Positions 1-5,913 of a stretch of DNA of 6,076 nt are shown one piece after another. The DNA is from an uncultured Bacilli bacterium (GTDB taxonomy: Bacteria > Bacillota_I > Bacilli_A > RF39 > UBA660), in contig CALVHJ010000079.1 of NCBI GenBank assembly GCA_944327425.1, positions 1-6,076 on the forward strand, given 5' to 3'. A program made the translations under genes and the position numbers. Position 1 is the first letter of the stretch. Each line of letters starts with the position of its first letter. The notes beneath the pieces are model-generated. The model worked only from the letters and a program-made list of their open reading frames with translations, searched no databases and was not told the DNA's origin.

Positions 1-56
1 AGACTTAGGATCTAGCGGTTAATTCCATGGGGGTTCGAGTCCCTTCACGTGCACCA
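1..56 (+). tRNA. tRNA-Leu (anticodon UAG), 3' part only
   Basis: This is the 3' portion of a class II tRNA whose 5' half lies outside the window. The anticodon loop CTTAGGA (4-10) contains anticodon TAG (6-8), which reads CUA/CUN leucine codons, and TCTAG (11-15) is the 3' side of the anticodon stem. A long variable arm follows (16-28, with GG pairing to CC), as expected for leucine. The T arm has loop TTCGAGT (34-40) with stem GGGGG/CCCTT; two of its five pairs are G-U. The 3' acceptor strand is CACGTGC (46-52), then discriminator A53 and an encoded CCA (54-56). A73 is the discriminator expected for tRNA-Leu. Identity is inferred from the anticodon and the long variable arm; the 5' acceptor strand cannot be checked. 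Confidence 0.9.
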
Positions 57-66
57 ATTAAAATAT

Positions 67-92
67 AAATGCCCTATTTATGGGCATTTTTT
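67..92 (+). terminator. Intrinsic terminator after tRNA-Leu
   Basis: An 8-bp stem AAATGCCC (67-74) pairs with GGGCATTT (82-89) around a 7-nt loop, and the T run extends to 92. It lies 10 nt after the tRNA CCA end. Read on the minus strand the same hairpin is followed by a T-rich stretch, so it may also terminate the acidic-protein gene that ends at 108. Confidence 0.88.
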
Positions 93-107
93 ATATTAAC
101 ATAAAAA

Positions 108-479
108 CTAAGACAAAACTTCTATCCAATTATCCCATATTTCTTTCGCTGCATTAACATCTCCTTCTTCTAAATAGCTTAAATCATCTATAGTTTCTTC
201 TAATTGACTAACAATATCTTTCCCTGATACTTCTTCATACTCTTCCAAAAAAGCTTCATTATCACTTAATAACTCATTTAAAAGCTCTATTATTTCAAAA
301 ACATTTAAATCTTGCTCAAATATCTCTTGACCTTTCCTTAAAAAAGCAAAATAAAACGCTTCATATAATTTCTCTTTAAAATGAGCTAATATTTCTTCCA
401 TTTCTTCTTTATTTTCAATATCTTCTTCCTCCAACAAATTAATTAACTCATTTGTTTTTTCCAATATTTCTGTTTTCAT
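108..479 (-). CDS. Small, strongly acidic hypothetical protein (123 aa)
   Basis: I do not recognise this protein. It has 123 residues, of which about 29 are Glu and 8 Asp against about 9 Lys/Arg, so it is strongly negatively charged. It should be almost entirely helical: heptad-like Leu/Ile/Phe spacing runs through residues 5-40 and 55-80. It has no signal peptide, membrane segment or cysteine, so it is probably cytosolic. The start is well supported: AGAAGGGA (on the complement of 487-494) precedes the ATG by about 7 nt, and a consensus promoter lies at 515-543. The gene is monocistronic, stops with TAG, and converges on the tRNA-Leu terminator. It is divergent from the ttcA-like gene, with the two promoters almost abutting. 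Low complexity means composition-driven similarities to other acidic helical proteins would not be informative. Confidence 0.85.
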   Translation of the reverse strand: MKTEILEKTNELINLLEEEDIENKEEMEEILAHFKEKLYEAFYFAFLRKGQEIFEQDLNVFEIIELLNELLSDNEAFLEEYEEVSGKDIVSQLEETIDDLSYLEEGDVNAAKEIWDNWIEVLS

Positions 480-514
480 AATCCAATTCCCTTCTATTTT
501 TAAAATTCAATTTT

Positions 515-543
515 ATTATAACGCAAACGCTTAAAATTAGCAA
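515..543 (-). promoter_or_regulatory. Sigma-A type promoter for the acidic-protein gene
   Basis: On the minus strand, -35 TTGCTA (538-543), a 17-bp spacer and a perfect -10 TATAAT (515-520). The predicted start of transcription is near 508, giving a leader of about 29 nt. The spacer contains the short direct repeat GCGT-TT-GCGT, which is GC-rich compared with its surroundings. Confidence 0.8.
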
Positions 544-551
544 CTGAAGTC

Positions 552-580
552 TTGATAAAACTGCTGTTTTAAGATATAAT
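552..580 (+). promoter_or_regulatory. Sigma-A type promoter for the ttcA-like operon
   Basis: -35 TTGATA (552-557), a 17-bp spacer and a perfect -10 TATAAT (575-580). The predicted start of transcription is near 587, only about 16 nt before the ATG at 603. The -35 box is 8 bp from the -35 box of the divergent promoter on the other strand. Confidence 0.85.
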
Positions 581-602
581 ACGTTAGAAATTAGGGATGA
601 TT

Positions 603-1436
603 ATGGAAAGATTTAAAGAAATAGAAAGAAGTATTATTAAAAAGTATCGCAAAGTTATATGGTGTAAATTTACAAAAGCCATAAGAGATTATGAATTAAT
701 AGAAGATAATGACAAAATCATGGTTTGCATAAGTGGTGGTAAAGATTCTTTTTTAATGGCTAAATGTTTTCAAGAAATTAAAAAACATGGCAAAGTAAAT
801 TTTGATGTTCATTATGTTGTTATGAACCCCGGCTACACCAAAGAACACTTAGAAGAAATAAAGAAAAATGCTCAAATTTTAAATATCCCCATCGAGATAT
901 TTACAAGCAATATTTTTGCTTCTATAGAAGTAATTAATCATAAAAGTCCCTGCTATATGTGTGCTAGAATGCGTAGAGGCCATCTTTATAACAAAGCAAG
1001 AGAACTTGGATGCAACAAAATTGCTTTAGGTCATCACTTTGATGATGTCATTGAAACAAATCTTTTATCAATGTTTTATGGAGCTGAAATTAAAACTATG
1101 CTTCCTAAACTTCACAGCGAACATTTTCCTGGATTAGAACTTATTAGACCAATGTATTTAATAAAAGAACAAGATATTATTTCTTGGGCAAAGTATAATT
1201 CTCTCACCTTTTTAAACTGTGCTTGCAAAATGACTATAGAAAGCACTATCGATGAAGAAAAAAGTAAAAGAAAAGAATTAAAAAAACTAATTAACAATTT
1301 ACGAAAAACAAACCCCTATATTGATTATAATATTTTTAAAAGTATGGAAAATATTAATCTAAATCAAGTCTTAGGATACAAAGATGAAGATAAAAAATAT
1401 TTTTTCTTAGATGATTATAATGATAAGGAGAATTAA
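603..1436 (+). CDS. ttcA: TtcA-like tRNA 2-thiocytidine synthetase (PP-loop ATPase)
   Basis: This is an N-type ATP pyrophosphatase of the TtcA/TilS superfamily. It probably adenylates and thiolates cytidine 32 of certain tRNAs, using an iron-sulfur cluster. Numbered from the ATG at 603 (277 aa; E. coli TtcA is about 311), the PP-loop SGGKDS is at residues 44-49, CYMC (C117, C120) is followed by ARMRRGHLY, and GHHFDDVIET is at 143-152. All three are hallmarks of the family. The third cluster ligand region reads NCAC (C206, C208). An in-frame ATG at 597 directly abuts AGGG and is too close to be served by it. The ATG at 603 has AGGG(A) at 593-597 with a 6-nt gap, so I prefer it. The gene is first in a two-gene operon, and the Shine-Dalgarno of the next gene lies in its last codons. 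The substrate tRNA and base are inferred from the family; a related thiolase specificity is possible. Confidence 0.85.
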   Translation: MERFKEIERSIIKKYRKVIWCKFTKAIRDYELIEDNDKIMVCISGGKDSFLMAKCFQEIKKHGKVNFDVHYVVMNPGYTKEHLEEIKKNAQILNIPIEIFTSNIFASIEVINHKSPCYMCARMRRGHLYNKARELGCNKIALGHHFDDVIETNLLSMFYGAEIKTMLPKLHSEHFPGLELIRPMYLIKEQDIISWAKYNSLTFLNCACKMTIESTIDEEKSKRKELKKLINNLRKTNPYIDYNIFKSMENINLNQVLGYKDEDKKYFFLDDYNDKEN

Positions 1437-1438
1437 TT

Positions 1439-2221
1439 ATGTATGTAAGTGGAACATTAAAAAACAAAGTAATAGATTTTTATAAACCAAGTATTACTGC
1501 ATATAGTGAAGAAGGATTAATGACTGATAAAATTGTATTTGGCTATGATGGAGAAATACTTACTCCTCCATGGGACCAAGCTTTAGAAAAAAAATTAAGC
1601 AAACGCGAAGAAGCACTAATTGAACAAGGAATTGAAAAAACACTATTTATTACTAATAAAAAATTTTCAAGTATTCATTTTGATGTAAAAAGAATGCTAT
1701 TGAATTTAAAAAATATGGACCGAAAATATGCCTATGCTCTTTTTGAATGTTTATATAAAATAATTATTTCAACAAATACAAAAGACGAACTAGCTCACCA
1801 TTTACAAACATTTTCATCCTTCATAAACAGCTTAGATGAAATAAGTCAAAATCAAATTGATTTAGACATTTTAATTTCCTTATTTTTACAAGGAAAAGAT
1901 TGCAATATAGAAAATTTAAAGCTTGCTAAAGAACAAAAATTTCATATTATTGAAGAAGAGATATTAAGTGAAAAGCTATATAAAACAATTATTTTTGGTG
2001 AATTTGTATCCCCCAAAAGAGTACCAAAAGTAGCACCTACTTTATGTCAAGATATTGAATATTCAAAAATGGTTTTACCCATTTATTTTGCGATAGAAAG
2101 CGAATTAGATGCTAATAAATTTTTAAATTTATGTCGCATACCAGATTTAGATGAAGAGCAAGTAAAAAGGAATGCTCGCACTCTTCACATTCCCGAAAAT
2201 ATTACAAACTTAATTAGATGA
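1439..2221 (+). CDS. Hypothetical protein (260 aa), second gene of the ttcA-like operon
   Basis: I do not recognise a family. The protein is soluble, with no signal peptide or membrane helix. Residues about 1-45 are beta-prone (MYVSGTLKNKVIDF, with IVFGYDGEILTPPWD at 32-46). Residues about 47-170 look helical, and the C-terminal 60 residues are mixed and end in ENITNLIR. It has few cysteines and no obvious nucleotide-binding or catalytic motif. The start is firm: AAGGAGAA (1425-1432) lies 6 nt before the ATG, and only 2 nt separate this gene from the ttcA-like stop. Co-transcription and probable translational coupling suggest, but do not show, a role linked to tRNA thiolation. The gene ends in TGA inside the 3' end of the convergent protease gene, a 12-bp overlap. 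Reading through the TGA would add only two codons before TAA. Confidence 0.85.
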   Translation: MYVSGTLKNKVIDFYKPSITAYSEEGLMTDKIVFGYDGEILTPPWDQALEKKLSKREEALIEQGIEKTLFITNKKFSSIHFDVKRMLLNLKNMDRKYAYALFECLYKIIISTNTKDELAHHLQTFSSFINSLDEISQNQIDLDILISLFLQGKDCNIENLKLAKEQKFHIIEEEILSEKLYKTIIFGEFVSPKRVPKVAPTLCQDIEYSKMVLPIYFAIESELDANKFLNLCRIPDLDEEQVKRNARTLHIPENITNLIR

Positions 2222-3229
2222 GTTTAACTCTTCTAATTTTTTTATAGCTTCCTCAAATGTACTAACACTAATAATTGTAATATCATAATCCTTTTCTTCT
2301 GCTACTTCAATTGCTTCCCCATAATTTTCTTCCGGACACATAAATATATCAGCATCATTTTTAACTGCTCCAATAAGTTTATATTTAACTCCCCCTATTT
2401 CTCCAACATTACCATTTATATCAATAGTACCAGTCCCCACTATCTTTTTACCACCCGTAATATCTTCAGGAACCAACTGATTATAAACAGTAAGACTCAT
2501 CATTAGCCCTCCACTAGAACCAGCTTCACTTGCTTTAGAAGTAATACTAACTTCAGGATCCGTAACATACTCATAAGTAGTAAGCAAGCTAACCCCAATT
2601 TTTGTTACATTTTCAATATCATAAGTATAAGCATAACATTCTAATTCTGAATCATCACGTCTTATCTGAATACTAACTTTTTCCCCTTCATCTAAAGATT
2701 CAATAATTTTTTGCATATCTTTTAAAGAATTAATATCATTTCCATTAACCCTTAATATTTGATCTCCTACTTCCAAATTAGTATCTGCCTCTTCTGTCAA
2801 ATAACTAACTTCATTAATTATTCCTGTAATTTCCACATTTTTTCCTGCTGCTTGATAAGCATTAATAATCGCCGCGTCTATCGATTCTTGAAGATATAAT
2901 CTCTCTCTTTCAAGCATTTCATCCATATCTTCCCCTTCGGCTGTAATATCATCAGCTAAAACAATATCCCAATCGGGAATAACATAAGATATAAGCAAAA
3001 AAGGAATAGAACCTCTAACCATTGAAACATATGCCATATTAAAAGAACCATCACTCTCATAACCATCTTCTACTGTTATTCGCTCATTTAAATTAACAGC
3101 TCCACCCGGTGTATAAATCGAATAAGGAAGTTCAATTGTAAATAACAAAAACACAATTAAGAGAATAATTAATTCTTTATAATTATCTTTAATAAATTTT
3201 TTTATTTTCTCATATATTTTAGTAAACAA
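2210..3229 (-). CDS. ylbL: YlbL/SepM-family membrane-anchored PDZ-Lon serine protease
   Basis: This is a cell-surface protease with the layout of Bacillus YlbL and streptococcal SepM: a short basic cytoplasmic N-terminus, one membrane helix (about 19-36), the conserved segment YTPGGAVNL (39-47), a PDZ domain (about 135-205, with GDQILRVNG at 155-163), then a Lon-type proteolytic domain. The dyad Ser is S239 in GSSGGLMMSL, where relatives usually have GPSAG. The dyad Lys is K284 in GGVKYKLIGA. At 339 aa it is family-typical length. In related bacteria it cleaves peptide signals or cell-wall and competence-related proteins; the substrate here is unknown. The start codon is TTG (3227-3229), supported by AGGTGA 6 nt upstream and by the absence of a nearby in-frame ATG. 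An extended -10 promoter sits immediately upstream. The neighbouring ylbJ matches the ylb gene neighbourhood of B. subtilis. Its 3' end overlaps the convergent unknown gene by 12 bp. Confidence 0.92.
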   Translation of the reverse strand: MFTKIYEKIKKFIKDNYKELIILLIVFLLFTIELPYSIYTPGGAVNLNERITVEDGYESDGSFNMAYVSMVRGSIPFLLISYVIPDWDIVLADDITAEGEDMDEMLERERLYLQESIDAAIINAYQAAGKNVEITGIINEVSYLTEEADTNLEVGDQILRVNGNDINSLKDMQKIIESLDEGEKVSIQIRRDDSELECYAYTYDIENVTKIGVSLLTTYEYVTDPEVSITSKASEAGSSGGLMMSLTVYNQLVPEDITGGKKIVGTGTIDINGNVGEIGGVKYKLIGAVKNDADIFMCPEENYGEAIEVAEEKDYDITIISVSTFEEAIKKLEELNSSN

Positions 3230-3246
3230 TTAATATCACCTAATAA

Positions 3247-3275
3247 ATTATATCAAATAAAGAGGCAATTATGAA
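3247..3275 (-). promoter_or_regulatory. Extended -10 promoter for ylbL
   Basis: On the minus strand, TGA-TATAAT is an extended -10 (hexamer at 3247-3252, TG at 3254-3255). A -35 match of 4/6, TTCATA (3270-3275), lies 17 bp upstream and overlaps the start codon of the divergent ylbJ. The predicted transcription start is near 3240, at the first bases of the AGGTGA ribosome-binding site, so the leader would be only about 11-13 nt. Confidence 0.7.
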
Positions 3276-4182
3276 GGAAAAATTATTAAACTTTACTTTT
3301 TGTTTATTCTCATTTATAAGTATTTACTTTATTTTTAAAAATAACCAAGAAGTAGCAAACATTATTATTGATGCTGTAAACTTATTTTTTAAAAAAGTTT
3401 TTGTATCTTTATTTCCAATGTTTATTTTAAATGATATTTTAATAAATTTAAATATTCCTTATTACTTTTACTTAATATTTAACAATTTTTTCTTAAAAAT
3501 ATTCCATACTAATGGTCTAGCTGCCTATGTTTTTTTTATGAGTCTAATTAGTGGTACACCTAGTAATGCTTACATTTTAAAAGAATTAGTAAACGATAAA
3601 AAATTAAGTAATGATGAAGCTAGTCATTTTTTAAGCTTTACATATTTTTCCAATCCCTTATTTCTTATTGTCATGCTAAGATCCATCTTTAATTTAAAAA
3701 CATCAATTAAAATAATCATTATTCACTATATTTCTAATCTTATAATAGCTTTTTTATTAAGAAATAAAGCACCTAAAATTACTATCAATACCTTTAATGA
3801 ACAAAGCAAAAAAAATGGTAGTATTCTAATTAAAAGTATTAATAAAACCATCAATACTCTTTTAATGATTTTAGGAACTATTACCTTTTATATGCTCATA
3901 ACCTATATAATTACAAACTTAATAATAGGAAAAAATCTTTTTTTTAAAACTATTTTATCAAGCATTTTAGAAATAACTAATGGCCTAAATAACTTAGCAA
4001 ACATAAATTTAACTAGCAAAATAAAAGAGATAATAGGAATCTCTACTATCTCTTTTGGTGGCCTAAGTATCCATACCCAAATAAAAGCCATTTTAGAAGA
4101 AACAGAAATTAAATATAAATGTTTTTTTAAAGGAAGAATCATGCATACTATAATTAGTATAATATTAATAATAATTTTTTAA
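3271..4182 (+). CDS. ylbJ: YlbJ-family integral membrane protein (nucleoside-recognition/gate type)
   Basis: A very hydrophobic 303-residue protein with about eight membrane segments. Family-like motifs are LFPMFILNDI (48-57), LISGTPSNAYILKEL (92-106), FTYFSNPLFLI (123-133) and, near the C-terminus, ISFGGLSIHTQIKAIL (260-275) followed by KGRIMH. These resemble B. subtilis YlbJ, a sporulation-related membrane protein with a nucleoside-recognition (Gate) domain, and the adjacent ylbL supports the assignment. It is clearly shorter than the roughly 400-residue Bacillus protein. Its transport substrate, if any, is unknown. The start has AGAGG (3261-3265) with a 5-nt spacer. I see no convincing vegetative promoter in the 41-bp gap. 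The stop TAA overlaps the end of the convergent pseudopilin gene by 4 bp. Whether this organism sporulates cannot be told from the window. Confidence 0.82.
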   Translation: MKEKLLNFTFCLFSFISIYFIFKNNQEVANIIIDAVNLFFKKVFVSLFPMFILNDILINLNIPYYFYLIFNNFFLKIFHTNGLAAYVFFMSLISGTPSNAYILKELVNDKKLSNDEASHFLSFTYFSNPLFLIVMLRSIFNLKTSIKIIIIHYISNLIIAFLLRNKAPKITINTFNEQSKKNGSILIKSINKTINTLLMILGTITFYMLITYIITNLIIGKNLFFKTILSSILEITNGLNNLANINLTSKIKEIIGISTISFGGLSIHTQIKAILEETEIKYKCFFKGRIMHTIISIILIIIF

Positions 4183-4688
4183 CAAGCATAATTATTATCA
4201 AAACTAGTTAATTCATTTTTTAAACCTAAAAAAGTTAATTCTAAATCATCACGCCTAGTATTATTTTTTCCATCTATTAAAACAGGAATTACAATCTTTA
4301 CTAAATAATAATCATTTTCTAAATCAAAATATTCATAATTAACACATAAACTATAACTAGCCCAAGAACTTTTTAAAGTATATACCTCATCATCATAAGT
4401 AATACTATCATTTTTTATAACAAGTCTTTTTTCCTCATCCATCATAAATAATAGAGTTGTTCTATCACTACCTTTAACAATTTCTAATCCATTTAAATGA
4501 TACTCTAAAAAATCACTTTCTACATTCCTAATAATTTCTGTTCTAGCTATTTCATCATCACTAGCATAACTCGTATCATGATTAATAATCTCTAAAGACA
4601 TCATTACTCTAAGAAGCAAAAGCAAAACTACTGATACTAAAGCAATACTAATAAGCAACTCTAAAATTGTAAATCCCCGCTTCACCAT
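4179..4688 (-). CDS. Type IV pseudopilin-like protein, second of pair (ComGF-like?)
   Basis: The N-terminus MVKRG|FTILELL is a class III prepilin signal: cleavage is expected after G5, the new N-terminal Phe would be methylated, and Glu is at +5 (E10). A hydrophobic helix (about 8-28) follows, then a globular extracellular domain rich in beta strands and acidic residues. Cys occurs at 115 and at the very last position, 169, so a disulfide that ties down the C-terminus is possible. The 169-residue length suits a minor pseudopilin, and the layout resembles ComGF-type proteins of competence pseudopili; that subtype is a guess. The ATG overlaps the stop of the upstream pseudopilin gene (TAATG, 1-nt overlap) with GGGGTGAT upstream, so translation is probably coupled. 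It is the last gene of the dedA-pseudopilin operon and its 3' end overlaps ylbJ by 4 bp. Confidence 0.85.
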   Translation of the reverse strand: MVKRGFTILELLISIALVSVVLLLLLRVMMSLEIINHDTSYASDDEIARTEIIRNVESDFLEYHLNGLEIVKGSDRTTLLFMMDEEKRLVIKNDSITYDDEVYTLKSSWASYSLCVNYEYFDLENDYYLVKIVIPVLIDGKNNTRRDDLELTFLGLKNELTSFDNNYAC

Positions 4689-5143
4689 TACTTAATCACC
4701 CCAATACTAGCATAATGATATTCTCCTTCATAAGTAAACTCACCTACAAGTCGATAATCATAATCATCACTATTAGCTAATGATTTTAAATAATTATTAA
4801 AACTACTAGTATAGTTATCTTGGTTATAATCTCTTAAACCATACTTTACTAAATACAAGTTTTCTAAAGAAAAAGTATCCATAATTTGCGTACAACTAGC
4901 AAAAGAAAAATCATCACATGAAAGTTTCCTAATATCTTCCCCATTCATATAAAAAGCAAGCCCATTTAACTCTAAATATTCTTTTAGATAATATATTTTA
5001 TAAATGTTAGTTGCATCATCATATAAAGCATTTTTCTTACTATTATCTACCATACTCGTAAAAGTACTATATAACAAAAGTAAAGAAACCGTAACAAAAG
5101 TAATAACTACTATTGTCTCTAAAAGAGCAAATCCTCTTTTCAT
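4688..5143 (-). CDS. Type IV pseudopilin-like protein, first of pair
   Basis: The protein begins MKRG|FALLETIVV, a prepilin peptidase site with cleavage expected after G4 and Glu at +5, followed by one hydrophobic helix (to about residue 26) and a soluble, Tyr/Asp/Asn-rich domain. The length is 151 aa from the ATG. C76 and C84 are close enough to form a small disulfide loop. A GTG three codons upstream (5150-5152), directly after the dedA stop, is in frame but has no ribosome-binding site. By contrast AGGTGA, formed by the dedA stop region, lies 5 nt before the ATG at 5141-5143, which also gives the usual short prepilin leader; I therefore chose the ATG. It is a minor-pseudopilin candidate (ComGD/GE size class, subtype unsure). 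No assembly ATPase or peptidase is encoded in the window. Confidence 0.84.
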   Translation of the reverse strand: MKRGFALLETIVVITFVTVSLLLLYSTFTSMVDNSKKNALYDDATNIYKIYYLKEYLELNGLAFYMNGEDIRKLSCDDFSFASCTQIMDTFSLENLYLVKYGLRDYNQDNYTSSFNNYLKSLANSDDYDYRLVGEFTYEGEYHYASIGVIK

Positions 5144-5152
5144 CCTCCTCAC

Positions 5153-5782
5153 CTACTTTTTAGACACTTGTTTTTTATGAAGTCTTTTATAATAAAATAT
5201 ACCTACAATTAATATAAAGATAACAATTAACAAAATCAAAACAATATTTGAAAACCGATCAAAAATTCCTAAAATAGATTCCCAATTATCTCCAACTTTA
5301 GCACCAATAGTAGTTAAAACCGTATTCCAAATTAATGAACCCAAAATAGTATATATCAAAAACTTAGGCATAGCCATCTCACTCATACCTGCCGGTATAC
5401 TAATTAAACTTCTAACAATCGGAATAAACCGACAGAAAAAAACAGTCTTATTTCCTTTGGTATCAAACCAATGATCAGCACTTTCAATATCACTAACTTT
5501 AAGTCTTAAAACTTTGCCTATTTTACCCGAAACGATTTTCTTTAATCTTTCTTTATTTAAAATCTTACCAATATAATATAAAACAATTGCTCCAAGTAGT
5601 GAACCAAGTGTAGAAGCTATAATAACTCCTACTACATTTAACTTTGTAAATGTGGTCATAAACCCACCAAATAGCAAAATTACTTCTGAAGGTATCGGTG
5701 GAAATATATTTTCAACTGCAATAAGAAAAAATACACCAAAATACCCAAATTGTTCCATAATAGATAAAATCATTTCTTGCAT
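5153..5782 (-). CDS. DedA/VTT-family membrane protein
   Basis: This protein belongs to the DedA (VTT, formerly SNARE-associated) family of membrane proteins, which includes undecaprenyl-phosphate and phospholipid flippases or scramblases such as Bacillus UptA. Numbered from the chosen start (209 aa, typical length), the family motif ENIFPPIPSEVILLFGGF is at 24-41 and FCRFIPIVRSLISIPAGMSEM is at 116-136. R118 and R124 keep the six-residue spacing of the essential arginines of E. coli YqjA. Re-entrant and membrane helices follow, with a final helix at about 180-197 and a basic tail. An in-frame ATG ten codons upstream (5810-5812) lacks a ribosome-binding site and falls inside the extended -10 of the promoter. 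The ATG at 5780-5782 has AGAGAGG 9 nt upstream, so it is preferred. It heads an operon with the two pseudopilin genes. The lipid substrate is inferred from the family only. Confidence 0.92.
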   Translation of the reverse strand: MQEMILSIMEQFGYFGVFFLIAVENIFPPIPSEVILLFGGFMTTFTKLNVVGVIIASTLGSLLGAIVLYYIGKILNKERLKKIVSGKIGKVLRLKVSDIESADHWFDTKGNKTVFFCRFIPIVRSLISIPAGMSEMAMPKFLIYTILGSLIWNTVLTTIGAKVGDNWESILGIFDRFSNIVLILLIVIFILIVGIFYYKRLHKKQVSKK

Positions 5783-5802
5783 AAATATCAACCTCTCTAT
5801 TA

Positions 5803-5831
5803 AGTATATCATAATTAAAGCTTTTGGAAAA
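5803..5831 (-). promoter_or_regulatory. Extended -10 promoter for the dedA-pseudopilin operon
   Basis: On the minus strand TGA-TATACT forms an extended -10 (hexamer 5803-5808, TG at 5810-5811). The -35 position holds only TTTTCC (5826-5831, 17-bp spacing), a poor match that the extended element could offset. The predicted transcription start, near 5796, falls inside the AGAGAGG ribosome-binding site region, which excludes use of the upstream ATG at 5812 from this promoter. Confidence 0.6.
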
Positions 5832-5870
5832 CAAAAATATGTATAAGTGTGTTAAGTGCTAGATCAAATA

Positions 5871-5908
5871 AACATGAAAAGTATTTTACGAAAATACCCA
5901 TTCATGTT
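5871..5908. repeat. Nested inverted repeat covering a promoter (candidate operator)
   Basis: An outer perfect 8-bp inverted repeat, AACATGAA (5871-5878) and TTCATGTT (5901-5908), encloses an inner perfect 7-bp one, GTATTTT (5881-5887) and AAAATAC (5891-5897), around ACG. Both are centred at about 5889. The inner palindrome contains the -35 box of the plus-strand promoter and the outer right arm reaches the first base of its -10, so a dimeric protein bound here would block RNA polymerase. The predicted transcription start is downstream at about 5920, so the element works as DNA, not as an RNA hairpin, in that transcript. I do not recognise it as the box of a known regulator. Confidence 0.75.
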
Positions 5909-5913
5909 ATAAT
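5885..5913 (+). promoter_or_regulatory. Sigma-A type promoter for the trmB-like remnant
   Basis: -35 TTTACG (5885-5890, 4/6), a 17-bp spacer and a perfect -10 TATAAT (5908-5913). The predicted start is near 5920, at the AGGAAG ribosome-binding site, so the leader is about 12-13 nt. The promoter is embedded in the nested palindrome at 5871-5908. Confidence 0.78.

Noticed and set aside
1112..1297. 61-codon minus-strand ORF inside the ttcA-like gene.
   Set aside because: It is a frame shadow of a gene with strong family motifs and has no ribosome-binding site or domain.
3211..3218. CATATATT resembles the -10 of a sigma-E sporulation promoter upstream of ylbJ.
   Set aside because: It lies within the ylbL coding region, no matching -35 was seen at the right distance, and AT-rich chance is high.
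3903..4142. 79-codon minus-strand ORF inside ylbJ.
   Set aside because: It is a shadow of the conserved ylbJ C-terminal region; its hydrophobicity mirrors the sense strand.
5652..5846. 64-codon plus-strand ORF across the dedA start.
   Set aside because: It runs antisense to the DedA family motif and its promoter, and nothing suggests it is translated.
5844..5858. Direct repeat TAAGTG-N3-TAAGTG upstream of the dedA promoter.
   Set aside because: Six-base repeats in such AT-rich DNA are expected by chance and no known factor is suggested.
5854..5862. AAGTGCTAG resembles a half of the CIRCE (HrcA) operator.
   Set aside because: The matching TTAGCACTC half is missing at the required 9-bp spacing.
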